Under the pieces are notes generated by a model that was given only the letters and a program-made list of their open reading frames with translations, was not told the origin of the DNA and ran no database searches. This document shows positions 45,201 through 52,807 of a stretch of 64,000 bases of DNA, one piece after another. This stretch comes from an uncultured Planctomycetia bacterium (GTDB taxonomy: Bacteria; Planctomycetota; Phycisphaerae; Phycisphaerales; SM1A02). Each line of letters opens with the position of its first letter. Position 1 is the first letter of the stretch. The position numbers and the translations under genes are program-made. The stretch covers positions 1-64,000 of the forward strand of contig CALMPF010000016.1 of NCBI GenBank assembly GCA_937871505.1. Reading direction: 5' to 3'.

Positions 45201-46434
45201 CGGCGGCGTACTTCCCCCGCGCCCGAAGGAGAAGTCCGCGGCTGTTGAGCGCGAACGCGAACGTCGGCGGCGGCCGGACGAAGATCCGCCGGACCATCGC
45301 GATCGACTCGTCAAGGAGGGCTTCGGCCTCGCCGAGGAGCATCCGGTCGATGAGGATCCCGGCGAGTCCGTTGAGCATCGCCACGAGCGAGAGATCGTCT
45401 CCGGTCCCGAGGCGGCGCATCGCGGCCACGGCGGCCCGCGCCTCCCGTTCCGCCGCCTCGTAGGAGCCCAGCGCCTGACGGACCATCGCGGCGTTGAACC
45501 GCGCGCCCGCCGAGCGCTGATCGATGCCCGCGTAGGTCATGGCGAACGTCTCGATCGCCTCGGCGAGGAGCGCGTCGGCCGCGGCGAAGTCGGCCTGTCG
45601 CATGCGGACGGCCGCGAGCGCGACGAGCGAGGCGCCGCGATCGGGGTGCCCCGGCTCCAGCAGCTCGAGGCGGATGGCGAGCGCCTCGGCGAAGTGGGCC
45701 TCGGCCGCCGGCAGATCGCCGCGCTGGAGGGCACCGCGGCCGGCGCCGTCGAGCCGACGCCCGTCGAGAAGCCGCCGGCGCTCGTCGATCGACCGATCGC
45801 GCAGCGCGAGCAGGCCGCGCAGCATCCAGCGGGCCTCGGTCAGCTCCCACCACTCGCCGGCGCCGGAGTCGGCCCATGCGGCGCCGGCCTCGGAATCGGG
45901 ACCGAGATGCAGCTCACGGAGGGCGAGAAGCTCTCGCGCGGCGGCAATCGCCGCTTCCAGTGCGTCCTCTCGCGTTGACTCCCGACCGCGGCGCTCGGAG
46001 CCGGGTTCAGTCGCCGTCCCGCTCCCCGAGGATGACCCGTCCGGGTCCGCGCCTGCGGCGATCGCCTCCAGCTCTGCGATCCTGCTCGAGAGGCTGCGAT
46101 CGCCGCGCTGGGCGTCGGGGGGGAGCACGGGCGGAGGCGCCGACGGGAGGGCGACCGGCGCGGGCGGCACCGCCGCCGCGGAATCCGTCGAGGTGGCGCC
46201 TGACTTCTCCAGCGCCGCCGCGGCCGCGACGCCCTGAGACGCGACTGCGAGCCACAGGCAAACCAGTGCGCCGAGGCGCTTCGAGAACGCGGCAGCGCCG
46301 CACCGGGGCCGGAGGGCGACCGCGCGATCGCCTCCGGCGCCGCAGGTCGGCGCTGCGCCGGAGCGGGCGGCTCCGCACGCGAGCGCCGGCGGAAGCGAGG
46401 GTCGGTCGGTGCAGGGGACGTCCACGTGGCGCAT
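42274..46434 (-). CDS. TPR-CHAT caspase-like protease with inserted PDZ domain
   Basis: 1386 residues. A hydrophobic segment at about 50-75 (LGALVCLWLAVASQGVAAAAA) suggests export or anchoring. Residues ~190-720 form a long array of tetratricopeptide repeats (EAHFAEALAIRLELLEPGHP and many similar units). A CHAT domain runs from ~860 to the end, with catalytic-type His 1187 in HLATHG and Cys 1241 in VVLSACDSA; the terminal HPYYWAGFIVIG is a family signature. Within it, at about 1020-1100, a PDZ-like module is inserted (GVLVHGVTRGGAADQMGIRSGDVLTRYDGRDLV). Substrate unknown. 38 bp downstream of the pseudouridine synthase gene on the same strand, and convergent with the beta-helix gene. Confidence 0.9.
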   Translation of the reverse strand: MRHVDVPCTDRPSLPPALACGAARSGAAPTCGAGGDRAVALRPRCGAAAFSKRLGALVCLWLAVASQGVAAAAALEKSGATSTDSAAAVPPAPVALPSAPPPVLPPDAQRGDRSLSSRIAELEAIAAGADPDGSSSGSGTATEPGSERRGRESTREDALEAAIAAARELLALRELHLGPDSEAGAAWADSGAGEWWELTEARWMLRGLLALRDRSIDERRRLLDGRRLDGAGRGALQRGDLPAAEAHFAEALAIRLELLEPGHPDRGASLVALAAVRMRQADFAAADALLAEAIETFAMTYAGIDQRSAGARFNAAMVRQALGSYEAAEREARAAVAAMRRLGTGDDLSLVAMLNGLAGILIDRMLLGEAEALLDESIAMVRRIFVRPPPTFAFALNSRGLLLRARGKYAAALASCEEALAHFEQVHGGDHPDAVISLRNIASIAVDLGELAAAEAAARRAVAMARRVLAAQHPSLAGALAELGRVLHAKGETPAALECHEAAIAILRLNHPDGHPSLAAALGDSVAIALLSEHPATDATLDRLERIAREAAEMTRIGYGEEDRRTATAMVTLARILGARRDRFGEADALLREAIERLRRLDPEGSHALANALGAMAALRGGQGSLDDAEAMVRESIELRRRLAGGGDRGTVAGVTALADIARRRGRDDDALAGYLEALDLAEARRVEVIGGPIEHDRHAGRLDLRRLGAEAAILLLAQGRAAEALEALERARGRAALDLVAEGADGLRAPESRLRALGDEGRLRRSIAARESYLSALAGLRESEGRVQGLLLERGALVRDGLPLDALDTELAEWRAAAERRSAEADERWGELRIELHTPAMPEGPRRAEEIVTALRADEALLLWAFTESGAGVIAARPGLLTGAVIAASAEETEDLVRAIASARAAIAQRPADGEPFDRAVIAALAARLIPERLLRELGPPARLIVVPDGPLHSFPVSVAVEHRCGVPAISAPSASFAIARRTAGAAPRSGAVVLVGDCIFGRAPAVERPAAGVLVHGVTRGGAADQMGIRSGDVLTRYDGRDLVNRDGLIRAIAAAQEREAPEESPPRPIELVAWRDGAVIVGAVGPGRLGVHLDDRPLVEALESAAALERAVEAGGAGRTMLAQLRLHGGELAPLPWTRREVEAIAAIHGGFARTLVGAEATVPALRAAVLQGSPPRVLHLATHGVLGTARRPLEASLALTQPTTPTVDDIGFLTLAELVEEWPGALRGTELVVLSACDSAAAETGGESPIGLPLGFLAAGAANVIGSLWKVDDATTALLMARLHANLARGSAAEGLEAPGPLPVAAALQEAQAWLRTLTREERDALLGAASPALIADRVRGEVLPRRAPSGPGERPAADGGSVHPCAHPYYWAGFIVIGGGE

Positions 46435-46472
46435 GGCTCAAGCCGCGGGCAAGGCTCCGCAGACTTCCGGGA

Positions 46473-48461
46473 TCATCCCATGGGTCGTCGATGGAGTCGC
46501 GTCCGATCCTGCGACGGATCTCCCTCGCCCGGACCGCCGAGGCGCACCGCGCGCAGCGCGAGGAACATGGGGATCTCGCGGCGGGCGCGGTTCTCCTCGG
46601 CGGCGCGGGGCCCGGGCTGGCTGACGCGGAGACTGGGCCACTCCTCGAGCGCGTCGATGGCGAAGCCCTCGGCCGCGAGGAGCCGCACGTAGGTCTGGAG
46701 CGGCCGGTGATGCGTCGTCGTCTCGATCGGCTTGGCGCCGGCGGCGACCGCGCCGGGGTTCATCACGATTCGCCGCTCCGCGGGCGAGAGATACGCGTCG
46801 ACGCGGCGACCGAGGCGTTCGGGAGCGTCGGTCCCGCCCCTCGTCCGCCGAGCCCTCTCGCCGGGACTCCGCGCCGCTGAACGGGAGGATCGCGGCCGCT
46901 CACCGTCGCGGCGGCGCGGCGACGAGCCCGCGTCGGCCGGCGCCGTCTCGCTCCAGATCCAGGAGGTCTGACCTGGCGAGCGGAACGCCGGGTGCAGGAG
47001 CACGGCGACGAATCGACCCTCCGGCCGCAGCAGCCGCGCGAGCGCCCGAAGCAGCGGCTCGATGGGATCGAAGTTCATCAGCGCCATCACGCACGCGACG
47101 ACATCGAAGCTCGCGGGCCCGCCGAGGGCGGCCACGTCGATGGACCGCGCATCGGCGACGATGTATCGCGGCGGCACCGCGCTCCGCCCCGGGATCGGCG
47201 CCGACTCCGCCGCCCTGATCAGCCGTGCGGAGGCGTCGACGCCGGTGACCTCGACGCCGAGCGCGGCGAGCCGGCGGGCGAGGATGCCCTCGCCGCATGC
47301 GACGTCGAGCAGGCGCAGGCCGGGTCGCGGCTCGATGAGGCGCAGGGTCCCGGGCAGGATCACCGCTTCGTGATGGTCGCTCCCGCGCCGCTCCAGCAGG
47401 TCCTCGTACCACCCCGCGACGTGATCCCACGATCCTGAGTGCGCCCCTTCGGCGTGCACCGCTCCCGGGCCGCCGCGGCCTGGTCGGGCGTCCAGCGCGC
47501 GAGCGATCTCGGCGTCGCGGGAGCCGCGCCGCTCGTCCGTCGGCAGCGGCTCCGCGAGGCGCCGGCCCTCGGAGCCTCGGAGCGGCGCGTCGTCGGAGGG
47601 CTCCGCCGGATCCAGCGGCATCGCGTCGGGCACGAGCCTGACGAAGGAGTCCGGGATCGGCGACGCGAAGCGCATCGCAGCGCCCGTCGCGGGGTGATGG
47701 AAGCGCAGCGATGCCGCGTGAAGCCCGATGCGCCGGATCGGATCGGTCGTCGCCCCGTGCCGCTCGTCGCCGACGATGGGGTGACCAAGCGCGGCCATGT
47801 GGACGCGGATCTGATTGCGCCGTCCGGTCTCGAGGCGCACCTCCAGCATCGTGCACGCGCGGCCGGTCCCGAGGACGCGCCAGTGCGTGATCGCATGCTC
47901 GCCGGGCTCGTCCGCTCCGGCCACGCGCATGCGTCCGTCGCGCCCCGCGGCGAGGCTGCTCCGGATCGTGCCCGCGAGTGCGCCGGTCCGGTCGGTGGCC
48001 GCGTCGATCGTCGCCTGGGGGAGTGCGTTCCTGAGGACGTCCTGCGGCGCGGCGATCCGCCCTTCGACGATCGCCGCATAGCGCCGCGCAACGCGGCGGG
48101 CGCGGAGATCCTCCTTGAGCACGTCGAAGGCTCGCTGCGAGGTCGCGAAGAGCATCAGGCCCGAGACGTCGCGATCGAGCCGGTGGATGATCCACGCGGC
48201 GCGACCGCGGCCGCGCCGTCCTCTCCGGCGATGTTCCTTGACGAGATCGAAGACGTTGGGATCGTCGAGCGCCCGCTGCTCGCCGACGAGCGACGAGAGG
48301 ATGCCGACCGGCTTCTCGAGAACGAGCACGTCGTCGTCCTCGTGCAGCACGACGACGCCGCGGCCGATCGGCGCGCCCGCGCTCGCGTGGCTTCCCCGGG
48401 AGACGGTCCGGGAGACATCTCGGTCGCGGTCGCGGCGAGCGTCCTGGCGGCGCCGCGTCAT
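46473..48461 (-). CDS. Fusion: RluA-type pseudouridine synthase + SAM-dependent methyltransferase
   Basis: 662 residues with two enzymes in one frame. Residues ~35-280: an RluA-family synthase with LEKPVGILS, HRLDRDVSG (nucleophile Asp 96), ETGRRNQIRVHMAALGHPIVGD. Residues 280-340 are a charged linker. Residues ~343-650: a class I methyltransferase with motif I LLDVACGEG (386-392 core), VTGVDAS and ARLLRPEGRFVAVLLHP; an unusual Arg/Ser-rich insertion interrupts it near 545-580. Both halves look intact. The likely target is rRNA or tRNA for the first half; the second is open. ATG overlaps the yicC stop (ATGA), so it is probably co-translated with yicC. Confidence 0.88.
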   Translation of the reverse strand: MTRRRQDARRDRDRDVSRTVSRGSHASAGAPIGRGVVVLHEDDDVLVLEKPVGILSSLVGEQRALDDPNVFDLVKEHRRRGRRGRGRAAWIIHRLDRDVSGLMLFATSQRAFDVLKEDLRARRVARRYAAIVEGRIAAPQDVLRNALPQATIDAATDRTGALAGTIRSSLAAGRDGRMRVAGADEPGEHAITHWRVLGTGRACTMLEVRLETGRRNQIRVHMAALGHPIVGDERHGATTDPIRRIGLHAASLRFHHPATGAAMRFASPIPDSFVRLVPDAMPLDPAEPSDDAPLRGSEGRRLAEPLPTDERRGSRDAEIARALDARPGRGGPGAVHAEGAHSGSWDHVAGWYEDLLERRGSDHHEAVILPGTLRLIEPRPGLRLLDVACGEGILARRLAALGVEVTGVDASARLIRAAESAPIPGRSAVPPRYIVADARSIDVAALGGPASFDVVACVMALMNFDPIEPLLRALARLLRPEGRFVAVLLHPAFRSPGQTSWIWSETAPADAGSSPRRRDGERPRSSRSAARSPGERARRTRGGTDAPERLGRRVDAYLSPAERRIVMNPGAVAAGAKPIETTTHHRPLQTYVRLLAAEGFAIDALEEWPSLRVSQPGPRAAEENRARREIPMFLALRAVRLGGPGEGDPSQDRTRLHRRPMG

Positions 48462-49357
48462 TCCACGTTCGCCGCCTGCTCCTTGATCCGGTCGATCGCT
48501 CCCTTGATCTCGACGATCCGGCGCGATATCCCCGCATCGGAGCTCTTGCTGCCGATCGTGTTGGCCTCGCGGAGCATCTCCTGGGCGAGGAAGTCGAGCG
48601 TGCGGCCCGCGGGCTCGCCCCCGGGATCGTCGATGATCTGCCGGAACTGCCCGAGGTGGCTCTGGAGTCGCACGATCTCCTCGGCGACATCGCTGCGCTC
48701 GGCATAGACCGCGACCTCGCGAAGGAGATCCTCGTCGCGCACGAGGGTGCCGCTCTCCGCCAGCAGGGCGTTGATGCGCACCCGCAGCCGCTCCTGATAC
48801 TGCTCGACGACGCGCGGAGCGGCCTCTGCGATCTCCGTCAGCCTTCCGGCGATGCCGTCGCCGAGGGTGTGCAGCGCTTCGTGGAGCGAGCGGCCTTCGC
48901 GCGCCCGCATCGCGACCAGTCGGTCGCAGGCCTCTTCGGCGAGACGGAGAAGGGCGGGCCGGGCGCTCTCGACCCTCGCTTCGCCGGTGTCGGCGACGAC
49001 GACGCCGGGGAGCGCGAGCAGCGCTCCGAGATCGACGCGCACCGCATCGTGCCCCAGCCCCTTGGCCAGCCCGGGCGACCCGAGAAGCTGCTGGAGGTAC
49101 CGATCGAGCGCGGCGGTGTTGATCGCCGCGGCCGCGGCCGCCGAAGTGTCCGAGTAGCGCGCCGTCAGCGTGACGCTCCCGCGCGTGAGGCGACGGGCGA
49201 GCATCGACTCGAGCTCCGGCTCGAGCACCGAGAGCTCCTCCGGCAGCCGGATCGTGGCCTTGAAGAACTTGTTGTTGATCGAGCGCAGCTCGACCGAGTA
49301 GTGGGTTCCCTCGACGTCCGCGGCGGACGTGCCGAACCCGGTCATCGATCGGATCAT
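48458..49357 (-). CDS. yicC: YicC-family endoribonuclease
   Basis: 299 residues, the usual length. MIRSMTGFGTSAADVEG at the start, EELRSINNK-type VELRSINNKFFKATIRLPEEL, DEDLLREVAVYAERSDVAEEIVRL with SHL, and the C-terminal LDFLAQEMLREANTIGSKS are all hallmark sequences of YicC. Members are endoribonucleases in E. coli and affect stationary-phase growth. Four bases after secG and overlapping the next gene by four. Confidence 0.95.
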   Translation of the reverse strand: MIRSMTGFGTSAADVEGTHYSVELRSINNKFFKATIRLPEELSVLEPELESMLARRLTRGSVTLTARYSDTSAAAAAAINTAALDRYLQQLLGSPGLAKGLGHDAVRVDLGALLALPGVVVADTGEARVESARPALLRLAEEACDRLVAMRAREGRSLHEALHTLGDGIAGRLTEIAEAAPRVVEQYQERLRVRINALLAESGTLVRDEDLLREVAVYAERSDVAEEIVRLQSHLGQFRQIIDDPGGEPAGRTLDFLAQEMLREANTIGSKSSDAGISRRIVEIKGAIDRIKEQAANVE

Positions 49358-49361
49358 GTGG

Positions 49362-49799
49362 TCACGGCGCTCCCGCGTCCGCGGCTTCCGGCAGCACCTC
49401 GGTGGTCGCCTCGCTCGTGGCGGGGACGACGGCCGCGTCGGGGTCGTCGGGGGGCAGGCCGGCCTCCGGGCCGGCGCCGCCGGGCGGCGTCTCCTGTCCG
49501 CCTTCGTCCACGCCGGTGGCCGCCGGACCGGATCGTCCTTCGACCGCCATGGCAGGCCGGGTATCGACGAGGTTCAGGGCCACTGCCAGCCCGAGGTAGA
49601 TCACGAAGGCTGCGACCGTCGCCGCCGTGAGGGCATCGCCGGTACGGCCGCCGAACGCGGTGTCCGTCCCGCCGCCGCCGGCGCCCCCGAAGGCGCCCGA
49701 GAGGCCGCCTCCCTGCGGACGCTGCACCAGGATGATGAGCGTCATCGCGACCGAGACGACGATGAACAGGAGCGTCAGAAGGATGAACCAGGTCGACAT
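49362..49799 (-). CDS. secG: Preprotein translocase subunit SecG
   Basis: Small membrane subunit of the SecYEG protein-export channel. 145 residues: two transmembrane helices (about 4-26 and 56-78) around a cytoplasmic loop with the family motif IILVQRPQGGGLSGAFGG. The C-terminal ~65 residues are an acidic Pro/Ala-rich tail absent from short SecG proteins. 64 bp after tpiA, a pairing found in many bacteria. Confidence 0.93.
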   Translation of the reverse strand: MSTWFILLTLLFIVVSVAMTLIILVQRPQGGGLSGAFGGAGGGGTDTAFGGRTGDALTAATVAAFVIYLGLAVALNLVDTRPAMAVEGRSGPAATGVDEGGQETPPGGAGPEAGLPPDDPDAAVVPATSEATTEVLPEAADAGAP

Positions 49800-49863
49800 G
49801 ACGGGAGTGGGCAGAGGGGGCGGGAGGCCTCGGAGAAGCCTCGGCGTCGGCGCGGATGCCGAC

Positions 49864-50643
49864 TCAGCGGGCTCGGGCGGCAGCGGCCCGGGAGATCGCG
49901 GCGAACTCCTCGGCCTTCAGCGACGCACCGCCGATCAGCCCGCCGTCGATCGCTGGCTGGGCGAAGAGCTCCGCGGCGTTGCGGGCGTTCACCGAGCCGC
50001 CGTAGATCACGCGGACCTGATCGGAGAAGTCGCGATGATAGCGGTCCGCGAGAAAGGCGCGGATCGTCGCGTGGACGGCCTGGGCGTCGGCCGGCGTCGC
50101 CGTCTTCCCGGTGCCGATGGCCCAGACCGGCTCATAGGCGACGACGAGCTGTCGAAGGTCCTCGGCCTCGACGTCATCGAGGGCGGAAGCGAGCTGCCCG
50201 AGCACGATCTTGTCGGTCTCTCCGGAGTCCCGCTGGGCCTCGGTCTCCCCGACGCAGAGGATCCCCCAGAGGCTGGCGTCGAGGGCCGAACGGAGCTTCC
50301 GCGCGACCAGCTCGTCGGACTCTCCGACGATGTGCCGCCGTTCGCTGTGGCCGACGATCACCGCGGCGACGCCGAGGTCGACGAGCATCTCGGCGCTGAC
50401 CTCGCCGGTGAAGGCGCCGTTCGGCTCCGGCCAGAGGTTCTGGGCGCCCAGGAGCAGTCCGGAGTGACCGAGCGTGCGCCCGACCGCCTGGAGATACGGA
50501 AAGGGCGGGACCACGGCGATGTCCACCGCCGTCGCGGCATCGCGGCATCCGGCGACGACGTCATCCGCCAGCTCGACCGCGGCGGCGAGATCGGCGTTCA
50601 TCTTCCAGTTGCCGCCGACGAAGGGCGTGCGGGCGTGAGGCAT
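49864..50643 (-). CDS. tpiA: Triosephosphate isomerase
   Basis: Interconverts dihydroxyacetone phosphate and glyceraldehyde 3-phosphate. 259 residues. GGNWKMN near the N-terminus provides the catalytic Asn and Lys, VGHSERR the catalytic His, and AYEPVWAIGTGK the catalytic Glu and mobile loop; IYGGSVN and GLIGGASL form the phosphate site. ATG 50643 has TACGAT 5 nt upstream, although the CPBP protease gene ends only 26 bp before it, so it may have its own internal promoter. Confidence 0.97.
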   Translation of the reverse strand: MPHARTPFVGGNWKMNADLAAAVELADDVVAGCRDAATAVDIAVVPPFPYLQAVGRTLGHSGLLLGAQNLWPEPNGAFTGEVSAEMLVDLGVAAVIVGHSERRHIVGESDELVARKLRSALDASLWGILCVGETEAQRDSGETDKIVLGQLASALDDVEAEDLRQLVVAYEPVWAIGTGKTATPADAQAVHATIRAFLADRYHRDFSDQVRVIYGGSVNARNAAELFAQPAIDGGLIGGASLKAEEFAAISRAAAARAR

Positions 50644-50648
50644 GGGCG

Positions 50649-50654
50649 ATCGTA
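50649..50654 (-). promoter_or_regulatory. -10-like hexamer TACGAT, 5 nt before tpiA
   Basis: Read on the minus strand; lies in the 26-bp gap after the CPBP gene. Confidence 0.35.
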
Positions 50655-50669
50655 CTGCCCCGAAGGCGA

Positions 50670-51422
50670 CTATCGAATGAGCCAGATCGAGACCATGCCG
50701 TCGTAGGCGACGTGCGCTCCGACGGCGATGCCGAAGCCGCGCATGACGAAGAGCGCGCCGAAGTAGAGTCCGGCGAGGAGGAAGAAGGCCAGCCGCTGCA
50801 TCGAGAGCAGCCCGTCGGGTCCCGCCAGGGGATGGCACCACGCGAAGATCGCCGCGGAGACGACCACCGCGACCGCCGCGCCGAAGGCGTGTCCGAGCCT
50901 GAGCACATCGACGAGGAGCGTGTGGATGACGGCGATCAGGAGCATCCGGAAGATGAACTCCTCGTAGAGCCCGGCGCCGAGGGAGATCACCAGCCTGCCC
51001 CAGAGGTCCAGGGCGACGATGCGCTCCTCGACGGGCGCCGCGACCAGCGGGAGGGTCCGCTGGACGATCTGACCGAGGACCAGGAGCGGCATCGCGAGCA
51101 CGAGCGACTCCAGGGCCATGATCCACGGCACCGCCCAGCGCGGTCTCCATGGCTCGCGCGAGAGCACCTGCCATGCGACGAGAACGGCCACGAGCACGAT
51201 CCCCGGCAGGAACCAGCCGCCGACGCCGAACGTCGAGAAGAACCGCAGCACGCCCTCGTGAGCGAGGTTCGGAAGGACATCGGGGTGGCGAGGCAGCAGG
51301 ATGAGCAGGCTCGCCTCGTAGACGACGACCATCGGCAGCACGAAGAGAAGAACGTGCAGCGGCCGTCGCGCTTCCGCCGGGTAGGTCTCGACGAGGGAGG
51401 CGGAGGAGGAGGCTCGAGCCAT
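50670..51422 (-). CDS. CPBP-family intramembrane glutamic protease
   Basis: 250 residues with about seven hydrophobic segments. The three family motifs are present in order: YEEFIFRMLL (E-E-x-x-x-R), IFAWCHPL (F-x-x-x-H) and GAHVAYDG (H-x-x-x-D/N). These form the active site in Rce1-like CAAX proteases and bacteriocin-immunity Abi proteins. Substrate unknown. Head of the tpiA-secG-yicC gene run. Confidence 0.9.
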   Translation of the reverse strand: MARASSSASLVETYPAEARRPLHVLLFVLPMVVVYEASLLILLPRHPDVLPNLAHEGVLRFFSTFGVGGWFLPGIVLVAVLVAWQVLSREPWRPRWAVPWIMALESLVLAMPLLVLGQIVQRTLPLVAAPVEERIVALDLWGRLVISLGAGLYEEFIFRMLLIAVIHTLLVDVLRLGHAFGAAVAVVVSAAIFAWCHPLAGPDGLLSMQRLAFFLLAGLYFGALFVMRGFGIAVGAHVAYDGMVSIWLIR

Positions 51423-51690
51423 GGCAGCCTGCGCCGACGGCGCTCCGGCGCGTCGAGATCGGCAGGAAGCCCTCAGTGCGATGAATGTCTTCCGCGAAAG
51501 CGGCCCCGGCCCCGGACCGTGGGCGCCCGAAGCAGCCCGCCTCGGGAATGGAGGGATCGAGCGCGGGCCCCGGAGCGATCGCGATGTCCGCGAGCGGGAT
51601 CGCCGCGATCAGGAAGTGCGCGAGCGGGTCGGCGGAGCGCGGCGGCCGCGCACCCGTTCCAGGCGTCCGGCGCCGCGTCGCGGGCGCGCT

Positions 51691-51972
51691 CTACGCCGCC
51701 GCAGGGGTCGCTCGAAGGGCGTTGACCCGGGCTGCGAGACGGCTCTTGCGCCGCGCGGCGGTATTGCGATGGATCGTCCCCGTGGAGGCGATCTTGTCGA
51801 GCAGCGCCGCCGTCTTGCGGAACTCGGACTCCGCGACCGTGGCGTCCCGGTCGTGCAGCGCCTTCAGGAGCGCCTTGATCTGGTCCTTGATCAGGCGCTT
51901 TCGCCACGAGTTCAGGGCGCGGCGCTTGACGGACTGACGGACGCGCTTCTTGGCTGAGGCGGTATTCGGCAC
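51691..51972 (-). CDS. rpsT: 30S ribosomal protein S20
   Basis: Binds 16S rRNA early in 30S assembly. 93 residues from GTG 51972: the conserved N-terminus is read as M-PNTASAKKRVRQS, and TIHRNTAARRKSRLAARVN matches the family C-terminus. The frame stays open to a GTG at 52017, which would add 15 unlike residues. Highly basic and helical. Stands alone, 268 bp upstream of the CPBP gene on the same strand. Confidence 0.95.
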   Translation of the reverse strand: MPNTASAKKRVRQSVKRRALNSWRKRLIKDQIKALLKALHDRDATVAESEFRKTAALLDKIASTGTIHRNTAARRKSRLAARVNALRATPAAA

Positions 51973-52666
51973 TGGAGGATCGATCGGTGAGGGAGGCGAA
52001 GACACTCTCCCCGCCACTCGCGGCGGGGCCCTGAGGGGAATCGAGGATTATCCCACTCCAGCCGCCGCCGTCAAGCGGGGGTCAAGCGGGGGCCTTCGCG
52101 CCTCGCGCCGGGGGCCGGCGCTCCTCAGCCGGGTCGGCACCCTCCTTGCTTCCCCGGCGACACCTCTCTATATTCCTCGCTCTCTCACACCCAAGGGGCC
52201 GTCGGCGACGGATCCCGATCGGCGGCGCGTCGCTGCCGGATCGGCTCCATCCGGCACCGCAAGGGACGTCCAGTCGCGGCTGACGGACGCTCCAGCCTCG
52301 CGAGAGACCGCCGCGGCGATGGTTGCCGGCACGGGACGCGTTCCCGAGGCTGGATCCCGAACCGCGTCCTCCGCGTCCCGATCGCTTCCCCGAGCGGCGC
52401 CAACGCCACCTCGGTCCCGGAGCGGCTCCGGAGCGGCGTCCTCCACGTCGTTCGGTCGATCCGCACTCGAACCCCCGCGCACCCAGACTCTCATCAGATT
52501 CGTCCAGAGCCGTCCCAGGCTTGCCTCCGCTCGCCGACGCTCGCTCTGGCTCTCGCACGCTTGCCCATGCCGTCCGAGCATGGGGACTGCTCTCGCGCTT
52601 GCCGCGGCGCTCGCTCGTCCGACCCGCTCGGGGCGGCAGCCTCGAGGCTCGGCGAGCCGTCACGCA
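51973..52666. other. Gene-free interval between rpsT and tRNA-Gln
   Basis: Holds a direct duplication of GGTCAAGCGGGGG near 52070-52095, a promoter-like pair at 52146-52174 and several G/C-rich short palindromes (for example GGAGCGGCTCCGGAGCGGC near 52419). I looked for the conserved cores of tmRNA, RNase P RNA and SRP RNA and found none. A transcribed non-coding RNA remains possible. Confidence 0.5.
52146..52174 (+). promoter_or_regulatory. Sigma-70-like promoter: TTGCTT, 17 bp, TATATT
   Basis: A good -35/-10 pair with optimal 17-bp spacing and an A/T-rich -10, rare in this 70% G+C sequence. It points toward tRNA-Gln, whose gene starts nearly 500 bp later, so it either makes a long tRNA precursor or drives an unannotated RNA. 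Confidence 0.5.
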
Positions 52667-52737
52667 TGGCCCGTGGTGTAACGGTAGCACATCTGGTTTT
52701 GGTCCAGATTGTCCTCGTTCGAATCGAGGCGGGCCAG
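52667..52737 (+). tRNA. tRNA-Gln (anticodon UUG)
   Basis: A complete cloverleaf can be drawn: acceptor TGGCCCG/CGGGCCA, D arm GTGT-AACGGTA-GCAC, anticodon stem TCTGG/CCAGA with loop TTTTGGT (anticodon TTG), and T arm CCTCG-TTCGAAT-CGAGG. All stems pair perfectly. CCA is not encoded. It lies upstream of the glmU-prs operon, 71 bp before its first gene. Confidence 0.97.
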
Positions 52738-52807
52738 TTCACGGCGACCCTCGCAGCACCGCTCGTCCCCGACCCGACGCGGCGGGGTCCTTCCCCGACT
52801 TTCGTTC

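Noticed and set aside
52175-52660. tmRNA, RNase P RNA or SRP RNA
   Set aside because: None of their conserved core sequences could be found in the interval.
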